Notes under the pieces: generated by a model
What the model was told of the DNA's origin: nothing
The model's input: the letters and a program-made list of their open reading frames with translations, nothing else
The model's database searches: none
NCBI RefSeq assembly: GCF_039525035.1
Contig: NZ_BAAAHE010000008.1
Span: forward strand, 255,750 to 319,749
DNA: 64,000 nucleotides
DNA from: Sporichthya brevicatena
Lineage (GTDB): Bacteria; Actinomycetota; Actinomycetes; Sporichthyales; Sporichthyaceae
Direction: 5' to 3'
Program-made: the position numbers and the translations under genes
In this document: piece after piece, positions 32,932 through 41,796 of the stretch
How the letters are laid out: each line of letters opens with the position of its first letter
Numbering within the stretch: the first letter of the stretch is position 1

Positions 32932-34350
32932 ATGACGACGGTGCGAGGCCAACTGTTCATCGGCGGAGAATGGACAGACTCCGCCGGCGGAACCATCGAG
33001 GTTCTGGGAGCGGCTACCGGAGAGGTGATCGGGCGAGTGCCGGCGGGCACGCCGGCGGACGTGGACGCAGCGGTTGCCGCCGCCCGGGCGGCGTTCCCGA
33101 GCTGGCGCGCGACCCCGATGGGGGAGCGGCTGGAGCTCTTGCGGCAGGTCGAACTCGCCCTGTCCGCCCGCGCGGACGAGCTTGCCTCGCTGATCAGCGC
33201 AGAGGTCGGAACGCCCCTTCGGGTCTCTCGCATGCTGCAGGTTGAAGGGCCGCGTCGGGCGATCGAGAACTACCGCCGGCTTCTGCCGGAACTCCCGCTG
33301 GAGGAAAAAATCGGCCCCTCGGTCGTGATTCGTGAGCCGCTGGGTGTGGTCGCCTGCATAACGGCGTGGAACTACCCGCTTCAGCAGGTGGTCGGCAAGG
33401 CGGCTGGGGCATTGGCGGCAGGCTGCACGGTGGTCGTCAAGCCGTCCGAGGTCGCGCCGCTGAGCGCGTTCATCCTGGCCGATCTGATCGAGGAAGCCGG
33501 CTTTCCGCCCGGCGTTCTCAACCTGGTGAGCGGCGACCGGCGCTCCGGCGAGACCCTGGTAGCACACCCCGGCGTGGACATGGTCCACTTCACGGGCTCG
33601 ACCACCGCGGGGCGCCACATCGGTGCCAGCGCAGCGCAGACCGTCAAGCGCACATCGCTCGAACTCGGGGGCAAGTCGCCGAACGTGATTCTCGACGACG
33701 CCGACCTCGACCTGGCCGTGAAGGTCGGTGTGGCCAACTGCTTCACCAACTCCGGGCAGACGTGCACCGCCTGGTCGCGCATGCTGGTGCACCGCTCGCA
33801 GTTGGCCCAGGTCGAGGCGCTGGTGGCGCAGAGAGTGGCTCGCTACCGATTGGGCGATCCGCTCGACCCCGACACCAACTTCGGACCCCTGGTCTCGGCG
33901 GAGCAGCAGAAGTCGGTCCGTGCGCACATTCGACGGGCAATGGCCGACGGCGCGCGGCTCGTGTGCGGCGGCCCGGAGCAGCCGCCCGAGACGCCGAGCG
34001 GCTACTTCGTCGCGCCGACCGTGTTCTCCGATGTCCGGGTGGACATGCGCCTCGCCCAGGAGGAGGTCTTCGGACCTGTTCTCGCGCTCATGCCGTACGA
34101 CACCGAGGAGGAAGCGATCGAGATCGCCAACTCCACGATCTACGGCCTGGCCGGCGGGGTGTGGTCACGTGACACCACTCGCGCTGAGCGCGTCGCTCGG
34201 CGAATCCGCTCGGGGCAGATCGACATCAACGGATCCTTCTTCAACCCCCTGGCTCCGTTCGGTGGTCACAAGCAGTCCGGCATCGGTCGCGAGCTCGGAG
34301 TTCATGGACTGCTGGAGTTCTACGAGCTCACGTCGCTGCAGTACGCCTAG
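32932..34350 (+). CDS. Aldehyde dehydrogenase
   Basis: This 472-aa ALDH has the cofactor segment ITAWNYPLQQVVGK, HFTGSTTAGRHIG, the general-base Glu in LELGGKSPNVI and the nucleophile Cys in NSGQTCTAWSR. ATG 32932 with GGAAGG upstream is chosen; a GTG at 32911 overlapping the SDR stop is possible. It oxidises an aldehyde to the acid using NAD(P). With the SDR and amidohydrolase it forms an alcohol-aldehyde-acid oxidation unit. Confidence 0.92.
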   Translation: MTTVRGQLFIGGEWTDSAGGTIEVLGAATGEVIGRVPAGTPADVDAAVAAARAAFPSWRATPMGERLELLRQVELALSARADELASLISAEVGTPLRVSRMLQVEGPRRAIENYRRLLPELPLEEKIGPSVVIREPLGVVACITAWNYPLQQVVGKAAGALAAGCTVVVKPSEVAPLSAFILADLIEEAGFPPGVLNLVSGDRRSGETLVAHPGVDMVHFTGSTTAGRHIGASAAQTVKRTSLELGGKSPNVILDDADLDLAVKVGVANCFTNSGQTCTAWSRMLVHRSQLAQVEALVAQRVARYRLGDPLDPDTNFGPLVSAEQQKSVRAHIRRAMADGARLVCGGPEQPPETPSGYFVAPTVFSDVRVDMRLAQEEVFGPVLALMPYDTEEEAIEIANSTIYGLAGGVWSRDTTRAERVARRIRSGQIDINGSFFNPLAPFGGHKQSGIGRELGVHGLLEFYELTSLQYA

Positions 34351-34403
34351 CCCGGAACTTCCGGTCCCGAACTCTCGTTGCTCACCCCGTAATCGAAGGA
34401 GAC

Positions 34404-35576
34404 ATGCCAGTGGATTTCGCGGAATCCGAGGACGTGCGACTCATCCGCGAGGCGATTCGGGACCTCTGTGGCAAGTTCGACGACGAGTACTGGGCCGAGA
34501 AGGACACGAAGCACGAGTTCCCCTGGGACTTCTACGAGGCGCTCGCCCAGGGTGGTTGGATCGGGATCGCGATCCCCGAGGAGTACGGCGGCGGTGGCCG
34601 AGGGCTGCTGGAGGCATCGATCATCCTGGAGGAGGTCGCTGCGTCGGGCGCGGCGATGAACGGCTGCAGCGCGATCCACCTGTCGATCTTCGGCATGCAC
34701 CCGTTGGTCCTGCACGGGAGCGAGGAGATCAAGCAGCGCTACCTCCCTCGCGTCGCCGCGGGTGATCTGCACGTGGCCTTCGGGGTCACCGAACCGGACG
34801 CGGGCACCGAGACGCTCGCCATCAGGACCACGGCCGTGCTGGAGGGCGACCATTACCGCGTCCGCGGGCAGAAGGTGTGGACCTCCAAGGCGCTGGAGTC
34901 GGAGCGGGTTCTCCTTCTGGTCCGCACGACGCCCGCGGATCAGTGTGCTCGCCGTACTGACGGGCTGACGCTGCTGATGGTCGATCTGAAAGATCCCGGA
35001 GTCACGATTCGCCCGATTCCGAAGGCCGGCCGGAACGCCGTCGCTTCATGCGAGACGGTGTACGACGACGTGCTCGTCCATGTCTCGGACCGGGTGGGCG
35101 AGGAGGGCAAGGGCTTCTACTACCTGCTCGACGGACTCAACGCCGAGCGCATCCTCATCGCGAGCGAGGCGCTGGGAATCGGCCGAGCTGCTCTGCGTCG
35201 GGCGACCCAGTACGCGAAGGAACGCGTCGTCTACGCGCGCCCGATCGGTCAGAATCAGGGCGTCTCCTTCCCGCTCGCCGAGGCGTACTCGCGGCTGGCC
35301 GCCGCCGAACTGGTCACGCGCAAGGCCGGATGGATGATTGATCAAGGCCTGCCGGCCGGCGCCGACGCGAACATGGCAAAGTTCCTCGCGACCGACGCGG
35401 GATTCGCCGCCGCCGACGTGGCCATGCAGGTCCACGGCGGGTTCGGCTACGCGGAGGAGTACCACGTCGCGCGCTATTGGAGAGAAGCGCGGTTGATGAA
35501 GATCGCGCCGATTCCGCAGGAGCTGATCCTGGCCTACATCGCGCAGCACGTGATGGGTCTGCCGAAGACCTACTGA
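34404..35576 (+). CDS. Acyl-CoA dehydrogenase
   Basis: This 390-aa ACAD has GIAIPEEYGGGGRG, FGVTEPDAGTETLAIRTTA, GQKVWTSKALES, and a C-terminal part with VHGGFGYAEEYHVARYWREARLMKIAPIPQELI. It lacks the GGTNE sequence. The middle-domain motif TEPDAGTETLAI is unusual beside the common EPGAGSD. Ribosome binding site AAGGAG. It follows the ALDH by 53 bases and precedes an AMP-forming ligase, so activation and desaturation of the same acid are plausible. Confidence 0.88.
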   Translation: MPVDFAESEDVRLIREAIRDLCGKFDDEYWAEKDTKHEFPWDFYEALAQGGWIGIAIPEEYGGGGRGLLEASIILEEVAASGAAMNGCSAIHLSIFGMHPLVLHGSEEIKQRYLPRVAAGDLHVAFGVTEPDAGTETLAIRTTAVLEGDHYRVRGQKVWTSKALESERVLLLVRTTPADQCARRTDGLTLLMVDLKDPGVTIRPIPKAGRNAVASCETVYDDVLVHVSDRVGEEGKGFYYLLDGLNAERILIASEALGIGRAALRRATQYAKERVVYARPIGQNQGVSFPLAEAYSRLAAAELVTRKAGWMIDQGLPAGADANMAKFLATDAGFAAADVAMQVHGGFGYAEEYHVARYWREARLMKIAPIPQELILAYIAQHVMGLPKTY

Positions 35577-35621
35577 GCCACCACCCGCCCTCGTTCGACG
35601 ACGTCACTGCCGGGAGCCCCT

Positions 35622-37274
35622 ATGACACTCACCGACCCCGCCACGGTCAACGCTGCGACCGGCTCAGCCGGGACATCGAAGGGCCTTGTGCTCGGCGACT
35701 GGCTGCGCGCTGAGGCTGCGCTCGACCCCGATCGCAACTTCGTTCAGTGCGGCGGGCCGTGGATGACGTTGGGCGAGCTGGACCGTCGCAGCGACCAGCT
35801 CGCCGCCGGCCTGCAGGAACTCGGGGTGCGCCGCGGGGACCGGGTGGCGGTGAACCTGCCGAACCGCATCGAATACGTCGAACTCATGTTCGCGATCGCC
35901 AAGGCGGGTGCCATCCAGGTTCCGCTCAACACCTACCTGCGCGGTGACTTCCTGCGTCACCAGCTCCTGCAGACCGAACCGAAGGTCTACATCGGGGACT
36001 CCGCCGCGTTGAAGATGCTGAGCCCAGTGCTCCCGGAGACGCAGGGCATCGAGAAGCTCGTCCTGGTGGGCGACGCCGACGGCCAGCCGTTGGCTGACGC
36101 CCGACCCTTCAGCGCCCTGTACGCCTCGGTGGAACACCTGGCACCGGTCGACGTGGCTCCGCAGGACGTCTGCGCGATCATCTATACCTCCGGAACCACG
36201 GGGCCATCCAAGGGTTGCACCATCACGCACGGCTACTACTGCAACTTGATCCAGGTCTTCATCGACTACGGGTGGTACGAGCCGGGTGACATCGTTTTCG
36301 GTGCCAACCCCATGTTCCACTTCAGCGGGCAGACCTGGCTGGTTGTCGCCGCGCTTGCCGTCCGTGGCTCTGCGGTCGTTGAACCCTCCTTCAGCGCCTC
36401 GCAGTACATGGCTCGCATCCGCGAGACCGGGGCTACGGCCGCGATGGGCATGGGGGCGATGGGAATGGCGATCATGGCCACCCCGCCGAGCGATGAGGAC
36501 CGGAACCACAAGCTTCGGCACATCACCTTCATGCCCAGCTCCCCTGCCTTCATCGAGCAGTTCGAGGCCCGCTTCGGTATCGCGCCCTTCGCCGAGGTGT
36601 TCGGGCAGTCGGAGTGCTGGCCGGCACTCCTGGGCGACCCGCGGGGGGAACGGCGCCCGGGAAGCATGGGGAAGCTGACCCCGGGACTGACAGTCAAGAT
36701 CGTGGACGACGACGACGTCGAGGTGCCGGTCGGACAGCCCGGCGAGATCGTGATTCGTGCCGACGAGCCCTACCGTCTGTTCTCGGGCTACTGGAACGAC
36801 GCAGAAGCCACGGTCGCGACGTTCCGCAACCTTTGGCACCACACCGGCGACAGCGGGCGTGTCGACGAGGACGGCTACTTCTGGTTCGTCGACCGCAAGA
36901 AGGACTCGCTGCGCCGCCGGGGGGAGAACGTGTCCTCGCTGGAACTCGAAGCTGCTCTCATGAAGCACCCCGGCTTCCAAGCGTTGGCGGTTCATGCGGT
37001 TCCGTCGGACCTGTCCGAGGACGACATCAAGGTCTGCGTTGTTCTGGCCGACGGCGCCCAGCAGCCGGAGCCGGGCGAACTGTTCGACTTCTTGAAGACG
37101 ACCCTGCCGTACTACGCGGTTCCGCGTTACGTCGAGTTCCTCGATGCACTGCCGGCGAACGTCAACGGCCGAGTGCAGAAGTTCAAGTTGCGTGAACGTG
37201 GGGTGACGGACGAAACCATCGACTTCGAGAAGCTCGGTCTGACCATCCCGCGTAGCGAGCGCCGGGCTACCTGA
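35622..37274 (+). CDS. AMP-forming acyl-CoA synthetase (ANL superfamily)
   Basis: This 550-aa ligase has the P-loop IYTSGTTGPSKGC, A5 FGQSECWPALLG, A7 WHHTGDSGRVDEDGY, hinge DRKKDSLRRRGENVSSLE and the terminal catalytic Lys region NVNGRVQKFKLRE. This fits crotonobetaine/fatty-acid-like CoA ligases of terpenoid and steroid-acid pathways. It makes an acyl-CoA from an acid with ATP. It is coupled with the ACAD upstream; the following P450 has its own promoter. Confidence 0.9.
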   Translation: MTLTDPATVNAATGSAGTSKGLVLGDWLRAEAALDPDRNFVQCGGPWMTLGELDRRSDQLAAGLQELGVRRGDRVAVNLPNRIEYVELMFAIAKAGAIQVPLNTYLRGDFLRHQLLQTEPKVYIGDSAALKMLSPVLPETQGIEKLVLVGDADGQPLADARPFSALYASVEHLAPVDVAPQDVCAIIYTSGTTGPSKGCTITHGYYCNLIQVFIDYGWYEPGDIVFGANPMFHFSGQTWLVVAALAVRGSAVVEPSFSASQYMARIRETGATAAMGMGAMGMAIMATPPSDEDRNHKLRHITFMPSSPAFIEQFEARFGIAPFAEVFGQSECWPALLGDPRGERRPGSMGKLTPGLTVKIVDDDDVEVPVGQPGEIVIRADEPYRLFSGYWNDAEATVATFRNLWHHTGDSGRVDEDGYFWFVDRKKDSLRRRGENVSSLELEAALMKHPGFQALAVHAVPSDLSEDDIKVCVVLADGAQQPEPGELFDFLKTTLPYYAVPRYVEFLDALPANVNGRVQKFKLRERGVTDETIDFEKLGLTIPRSERRAT

Positions 37275-37313
37275 CGGCGCGTGGGGCAGTGTTTCCGGCC
37301 AATCGAAAAGTAG

Positions 37314-37337
37314 TCAGATTCTTGACGAGATTAGAAA
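37314..37337. promoter_or_regulatory. A/T-rich operator-like element upstream of P450
   Basis: CAGATTCTTGACGAGATTAGAA contains ATTCT and ATTAGAA half-sites about 50 bases before the P450 start. TTGACGA could alternatively serve as a -35. It is an imperfect match to the TTAGA family. Confidence 0.45.
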
Positions 37338-37386
37338 CTTGCGCGACGCTGAGCCGTCAGGGCGCGTGCGCGGGCAGGAGGACCAC

Positions 37387-38607
37387 ATGAGCAGCGGGAC
37401 CGAGGCCGGTGGATTCATCGAGCCGTCCGAGTTCCACCTGTACGACCAGACGGTGAACGACGACTTCTGGCGTCAGGTCAACCACCTCCGCGAGACCTGC
37501 CCGGCCGGGTGGAGCAACGGACCGTGGAGCGAGTTCGACTCCGGGTTCTGGTTCTTCAACGATTTCGCGACCGTCCAGAAGGTTGCCACCAACTGGCGCG
37601 AGTTCAGCAGCGCCGAAGGCGCGGCGCCCATGCAGTTCGATCTCGACATCATGCGGATGATCCCGCTCGAGACGGACCCTCCGATGCACCGCGACATCCG
37701 GAAGGCGCTCAACCCCTTCTTCACGCCCACTGCGCTGAAGGAGCAAGAGCCCCGTTTGCATGCCATCGTCGACCGTCTCATGGAACGGTGCCTGACCAAG
37801 GCCGAAGGCGGCCAGGTGGACTTTGTCGCCGAGTTCACGCGGCGTCTGCCTCCGCTGATCTTCTTCGAAGCCTTTCTCGGCCAGCGCGAGGAGGAGATCG
37901 GCTGGATCCTGGAGGCGCTGGAGACTCTGCTCCTGCACCCCGAGCGCGCGTTGGAAGTTGCTCCCAAGCTGATGTTCTGGGAAGCCGAGATCATCGAGTC
38001 GCGCCGCGCGGAAGGGAAGCGGGACGACCTGATCGGTGTCATCGCGCACCTCGAGGTCGAGGGCGTCGAGCTCGACGAGCGGCAGCGGGTCGAAACGTTC
38101 AACCTCATGATCCTCGCGGGCATGGAGACCACCATGGGAGGCCTGGCGAGCGTTGCTTGGGAGTTGGCCTGCGTGCCTGACGTACGCCGCATGCTCGCGC
38201 GGGCCGACGAGAAGCTGCTCGACTCGGCCACGGACGAGTTCCTGCGCCATGCCAGCCCGGTCCCCGGTGCTGCGCGGACGGCACACGCCGACGTCGAGGT
38301 CGCCGGCTGCCCGGTGAAGTCGGGGGATCGGGTGCTCCTCAACTGGGCGAGCGCGAATCGTGACCCCAAGCAGTTCCCCGAGCCCGACGAGCTCATCTTC
38401 GACCGCAGCAACGCCGCGTCTCACGTCGCGTTCGGTGCCGGCATTCACCGCTGCCTCGGCAATCACCTGGCGCGCCGCGAGGTCAAGGCGATGATTCGCG
38501 CCGTGTGTTCCCTGTCCTCGTTCGAGGTCGAGCCGGGATTCGCCCCCCAGTTCCGGCCGTCGATGGCACGTGGACCCCTCTCGTTGCCCGTCACGATGGC
38601 GCGCTGA
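37387..38607 (+). CDS. Cytochrome P450 (second)
   Basis: This 406-aa P450 has I-helix LAGMETTMGGLAS (Glu-Thr-Thr in the acid-alcohol position), ExxR-like DEFLRHASP and the heme loop FGAGIHRCLGNHLARREVK with the Cys ligand. ATG 37387 has an AGGAGG site at ideal spacing. The N-terminus (EFHLYDQTVNDDFWRQVNHLRETCP) is like CYPs in terpene catabolism. It is co-transcribed with the SRPBCC protein; the redox partners lie immediately downstream on the opposite strand. Confidence 0.92.
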   Translation: MSSGTEAGGFIEPSEFHLYDQTVNDDFWRQVNHLRETCPAGWSNGPWSEFDSGFWFFNDFATVQKVATNWREFSSAEGAAPMQFDLDIMRMIPLETDPPMHRDIRKALNPFFTPTALKEQEPRLHAIVDRLMERCLTKAEGGQVDFVAEFTRRLPPLIFFEAFLGQREEEIGWILEALETLLLHPERALEVAPKLMFWEAEIIESRRAEGKRDDLIGVIAHLEVEGVELDERQRVETFNLMILAGMETTMGGLASVAWELACVPDVRRMLARADEKLLDSATDEFLRHASPVPGAARTAHADVEVAGCPVKSGDRVLLNWASANRDPKQFPEPDELIFDRSNAASHVAFGAGIHRCLGNHLARREVKAMIRAVCSLSSFEVEPGFAPQFRPSMARGPLSLPVTMAR

Positions 38608-38633
38608 CACAGCGAAAGAAGGGACCCCGACCC

Positions 38634-39065
38634 GTGAGCGACAAGGTCACAACCGTCGAGATCGCTGCCAGCCCGGAGGCCGTCCGGGCCGCCATCCTGG
38701 ACCTCGAGGGTTACCCCACCTGGCAGCGCGAGATGAAGAAGGTCACCGTGCTGAAGCGGGACGACGCGGGTCGACCGAGGACGGTGGCGTTCGACATCGC
38801 AGTGGCTGGTCAGGCGGCGAACTACACGCTGGAGTTCAGCTATCCGGCCCCGGACACGATCAAGAGCACGCTGATCGATGGCTCCCTGATCACCAAGCAG
38901 GACCAGATTTATGTGCTGACCGACCTCGGTGGCAAGACGCGCTTGGAATACCAGCTCGACATCGACATCAAGTGGCCTGTCCCCGACTTCATGCTGACGG
39001 CCATCGTCAACAAGGGTGTCAAGACGAACGTCGCCGGCATCAAGAAGAACGCAGAGGCCCGCTGA
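38634..39065 (+). CDS. SRPBCC (START/Bet v1-like) family protein
   Basis: This 143-aa protein has the helix-grip pattern TVEIAASPEAVRAAILDLEGYPTWQREMKKVTVL, central beta strands and a C-terminal helix VPDFMLTAIVNKGVKTNVAGIKK. GTG 38634 follows an AGAAGGGA site 26 bases after the P450 stop; the longer frame upstream lies within the P450. Such proteins bind hydrophobic ligands, here perhaps the P450 substrate. Ends at a convergent hairpin. Confidence 0.82.
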   Translation: MSDKVTTVEIAASPEAVRAAILDLEGYPTWQREMKKVTVLKRDDAGRPRTVAFDIAVAGQAANYTLEFSYPAPDTIKSTLIDGSLITKQDQIYVLTDLGGKTRLEYQLDIDIKWPVPDFMLTAIVNKGVKTNVAGIKKNAEAR

Positions 39066-39086
39066 GCCGCTCGGCGAACCACTCGC

Positions 39087-39124
39087 GATCCCGGCCGACC
39101 CGGGCACCCCGGTCGGTCGGGATC
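39087..39124. terminator. Hairpin between convergent genes
   Basis: GATCCCGGCCGACC and GGTCGGTCGGGATC pair over 14 positions with one G-T wobble around a 10-base loop. It lies at the convergence of the SRPBCC gene and the ferredoxin reductase gene, touching the stop of the latter. Confidence 0.55.
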
Positions 39125-40364
39125 AGTGCTTCCTGGCGGCCACCTTCGGGTTGAACCCGTCCGCGCGCACCTCTGCGGGCGAGACCGTCTCCGCTGCCGA
39201 GATCAGGCGCCGGGCGGCCAGGTGGTCGCCGGGGGAGTTCACCGACTCGACCCCGATCAGGCGTTCGCCTGCGAAACAGTACGTCGAGAACCGCCGCGCC
39301 GCCACGTCGCCCTTGATGACCACCTCGGTGTGGCCGAGACTGAGCCCGGCGATCTGCAGCTTGATGTCGGCCTGATCGCTCCAGAACCAGGGCACCGCAT
39401 CGTAGGGCGCGGGGTGACCGAGGATTGCGGCCGCGACCAGGCGGCCCTGGCTCACCGCGTTCTGGACCGATTCGAGGCGGATCCGAGCACCGCCGGCGTA
39501 GGGATTCGGGCAGGACACGCAGTCACCGATTGCGTAGATGTCGGGATCGCTCGTGCGGAGGTACTCGTCCACCGCGATGCCGTTGTCGATCTCGAGGCCA
39601 GCCTCGGCCGCCAGGTGAGTCTCCGGTGCCGCGCCGATACCGACGAGGACCAGCTGGGCGGGAATGCGTCCCCCGTCCGACGTCAGTACGGCCTCGACCG
39701 CGCCACCGCGACCGACCAGCTCGACGACGGTGGTGCCCAGTTCGATCGTGAGACCGCGTGAGCGATGCGCCTGGAGCAGGAACTCTGCCGTTCCGTTCGA
39801 GACGGCTCGACCCATCAGTCGTTCCGACACTTCCAACACCGTGGTGCGCTTGCCGAGCGCGGCCGCCGTCGCGGCGACTTCCAGACCGATGAAGCCTCCA
39901 CCGACGATGACGATGTCGTCAGCCGTGTCCAGTCGCTTGAGCAGCGCGTCGGCATCGTCCAGTGACCGTAGGGAGAGAACCCCTTCCAGGCCGGCTCCAG
40001 GAACGTCGAGTGCCCGGTTGCGTGCGCCGAGGGCCAGGACCAGAACGTCGTAGTTGATGCGTTGCTCGCCGCAGTGAATCGTCCGCCCGGTGCGGTCGAT
40101 CGCATCGATTGTCCGACCGAGGTGGAGCTCGACGTCGTTGTCCCGGTACCAGGCGTGGGGACGGAACCAGAGACTGTCGCGCGGCGCCGTGCGCGTCAGG
40201 TGACCCTTCGACAAGGGTGGCCGTTGATACGGCAGGTGCGACTCAGCGCCGACCAGGATCAGACGCCCGACAAATCCGTCCTGCCGCAGCGAGCTGGCCG
40301 CCTGGCAGCCGGCCTGTCCGGCACCGACGACGACCACGGTTCGTTCGATGCTTTCGCCCACCAC
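39123..40364 (-). CDS. FAD-dependent ferredoxin reductase (putidaredoxin-reductase type)
   Basis: This 413-aa protein has an N-terminal FAD motif VVVVGAGQAGCQAA, SHLPYQRPPLSKG, the NAD motif IVIVGGGFIGLEVAATAAALG, the second FAD motif DIYAIGDCVS and a C-terminal domain with WFWSDQADIKLQIAG. The GTG at 40364 (site GAGGA) is chosen; an adjacent GTG at 40361 is equivalent. The long upstream frame overlaps the ferredoxin gene. It passes electrons from NAD(P)H to the 2Fe-2S ferredoxin encoded 31 bases upstream, for the P450s. Confidence 0.9.
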   Translation of the reverse strand: MVGESIERTVVVVGAGQAGCQAASSLRQDGFVGRLILVGAESHLPYQRPPLSKGHLTRTAPRDSLWFRPHAWYRDNDVELHLGRTIDAIDRTGRTIHCGEQRINYDVLVLALGARNRALDVPGAGLEGVLSLRSLDDADALLKRLDTADDIVIVGGGFIGLEVAATAAALGKRTTVLEVSERLMGRAVSNGTAEFLLQAHRSRGLTIELGTTVVELVGRGGAVEAVLTSDGGRIPAQLVLVGIGAAPETHLAAEAGLEIDNGIAVDEYLRTSDPDIYAIGDCVSCPNPYAGGARIRLESVQNAVSQGRLVAAAILGHPAPYDAVPWFWSDQADIKLQIAGLSLGHTEVVIKGDVAARRFSTYCFAGERLIGVESVNSPGDHLAARRLISAAETVSPAEVRADGFNPKVAARKH

Positions 40365-40395
40365 ACAGCTTCCTCTTCGATCGCGGTCGGGAGGG

Positions 40396-40719
40396 TCAGT
40401 ACTGCTCGGCGGGAAGATGGATGACGATCCCGTCCAACTCGTCCGCCAGGGCGATCTGGCACGACAACCGACTGCACGGCGTTCGCTCCGCTGCGGTGTA
40501 GTCCAGCATCTCCTCCTCGTCCGGGCTGATCGGCGAGACCGCCTGGAGAAACTCCCCAGCGACGTAGACGTGGCAGGTCGCGCACGCGAGGGTGCCGCCG
40601 CACTCTGCCACCACTTCGGTGATCCCGTTCGCGACCGCGGCCTGCATGACGGAGGTGCCCGGCGCGACATCCACTGTGTGCTCGTCGCCGCTGGGCCGGA
40701 CGAAGGTCACCTTGGGCAC
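40396..40719 (-). CDS. 2Fe-2S ferredoxin (putidaredoxin/adrenodoxin type)
   Basis: This 107-aa ferredoxin has the cluster ligands in CGGTLACATCHVYV (Cys40, 46, 49) and the fourth in RLSCQIAL (near 86), with the terminal HLPAEQY typical for P450 partners. GTG 40719 has a GGAGG site. First gene of a two-gene leftward operon with its reductase, under a promoter carrying ATTCTCGTTAGAAT, implying co-regulation with the P450s. Confidence 0.93.
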   Translation of the reverse strand: MPKVTFVRPSGDEHTVDVAPGTSVMQAAVANGITEVVAECGGTLACATCHVYVAGEFLQAVSPISPDEEEMLDYTAAERTPCSRLSCQIALADELDGIVIHLPAEQY

Positions 40720-40759
40720 GGGGCCTCCACGGGAAGTGAGAGATCAGAACTCTGCATAG

Positions 40760-40773
40760 ATTCTAACGAGAAT
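40760..40773. promoter_or_regulatory. Palindromic operator-like element of the ferredoxin operon
   Basis: ATTCTAACGAGAAT is an inverted repeat (ATTCT-4-AGAAT) 41 bases before the ferredoxin start. On that strand it includes TTAGAAT. Confidence 0.6.
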
Positions 40774-40813
40774 TATGTACGGGTGTCCACCTCGGCCGAC
40801 CCTTGTCCGGTCC

Positions 40814-40829
40814 TCTAATCAATGTTAGA
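40814..40829. promoter_or_regulatory. 16-bp operator-like palindrome of the SDR/thiolase operon
   Basis: TCTAATCAATGTTAGA has the same arms and spacing as the perfect site at 13302 (one arm mismatch). It lies 27 bases before the SDR start at 40856 and 41 bases from the ferredoxin-side site, so a divergent promoter pair is probably controlled by one regulator. Confidence 0.65.
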
Positions 40830-40855
40830 TTTGGTGGCAGAGAGAAGGAGGATGC

Positions 40856-41755
40856 ATGGGATCTCTGGACGGCCGGGTGGCCATCGTCACCGGAGCGGGT
40901 CGCGGCATTGGTGCCGCGGTGGCGAAGCTCTATGGAGCGGAGGGGGCCGCGGTGATCGTCAACGACGTCGGGGCTTCCCTCAGCGGCCTCGGCGACTCGG
41001 ACATGAGCGCCGGCGAGACGGTGGTCCGTGAGATCCGGGCCGCGGGCGGCGTCGCGGAGTTGAACGGCGCCGACGTGGGCGACCACGAAGCGGCCCGGGA
41101 TCTCGTCGAGTCGACGATCGCGAACTACGGTCGCCTCGACGTGCTGGTCAACGTCGCCGGCATCCTGCGCGATCGGATGATCTTCAACATGTCCGAGGAG
41201 GAGTGGGACGCGGTCATCCGCGTGCACCTCAAGGGTCACTTCAACACGATCCGGCCCGCCGCGGCGTACTGGCGCTCGCTCGGTGACCCGAACGCCCAGC
41301 ATCGGATCATCAACTACACCTCACGCGCAGGTCTGCACGGTGCGCCCGGTCAGCCGAACTACTCCGCGGCCAAGATGGGCATCGTCGGCCTGACCTACTC
41401 GTGCGCGGTCGCATTGAAGAAGTACGGAGTCACGACGAACGCGATCTCGCCCGCGGCCGCGACCCGGATGACCGACACGGCAAAGGTTTCCGGCGTGGAC
41501 GGTCTGGCAGCGAACGAGCTCTCGCCGGAGAACATCGCTCCGGTGGCGGCCTGGTTGGCGTCTCCGGAGTCGGGCTGGTGCAACGGGCGCGTGATCCACG
41601 CCCGGGGCTTCGAGCTCTCGCTCTACAGCGACCCGGCCCCCCTGGTCACCGTCCGCGCCGAGGGCGACGCCTGGGACCTGGGCACGATCGGCAAGCAGCT
41701 GGAGCAGTCCTTCCGGCCGATCACCGACGCCGCCCCGCCGAACCCGTTCATCTGA
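40856..41755 (+). CDS. Short-chain dehydrogenase/reductase (hydroxyacyl-CoA or hydroxysteroid type)
   Basis: This 299-aa SDR has VAIVTGAGRGIGAAVAKLYGAEGAAVIVNDVG, NVAGILRDRMIFNMSEEEWD, and the active site IINYTSRAGLHGAPGQPNYSAAKMGIVGLT. It has a long C-terminal extension of about 50 residues after the substrate loop. NDVG and LRDRM are characteristic of the peroxisomal multifunctional enzyme-like SDRs that oxidise 3-hydroxyacyl-CoA. Site AAGGAGG. First gene of the operon running to the GMC oxidoreductase. Confidence 0.9.
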   Translation: MGSLDGRVAIVTGAGRGIGAAVAKLYGAEGAAVIVNDVGASLSGLGDSDMSAGETVVREIRAAGGVAELNGADVGDHEAARDLVESTIANYGRLDVLVNVAGILRDRMIFNMSEEEWDAVIRVHLKGHFNTIRPAAAYWRSLGDPNAQHRIINYTSRAGLHGAPGQPNYSAAKMGIVGLTYSCAVALKKYGVTTNAISPAAATRMTDTAKVSGVDGLAANELSPENIAPVAAWLASPESGWCNGRVIHARGFELSLYSDPAPLVTVRAEGDAWDLGTIGKQLEQSFRPITDAAPPNPFI

Positions 41756-41796
41756 CTTCCGTGCGCCGTCGTCGTCGGTGAATCTCCAGAGGACGT

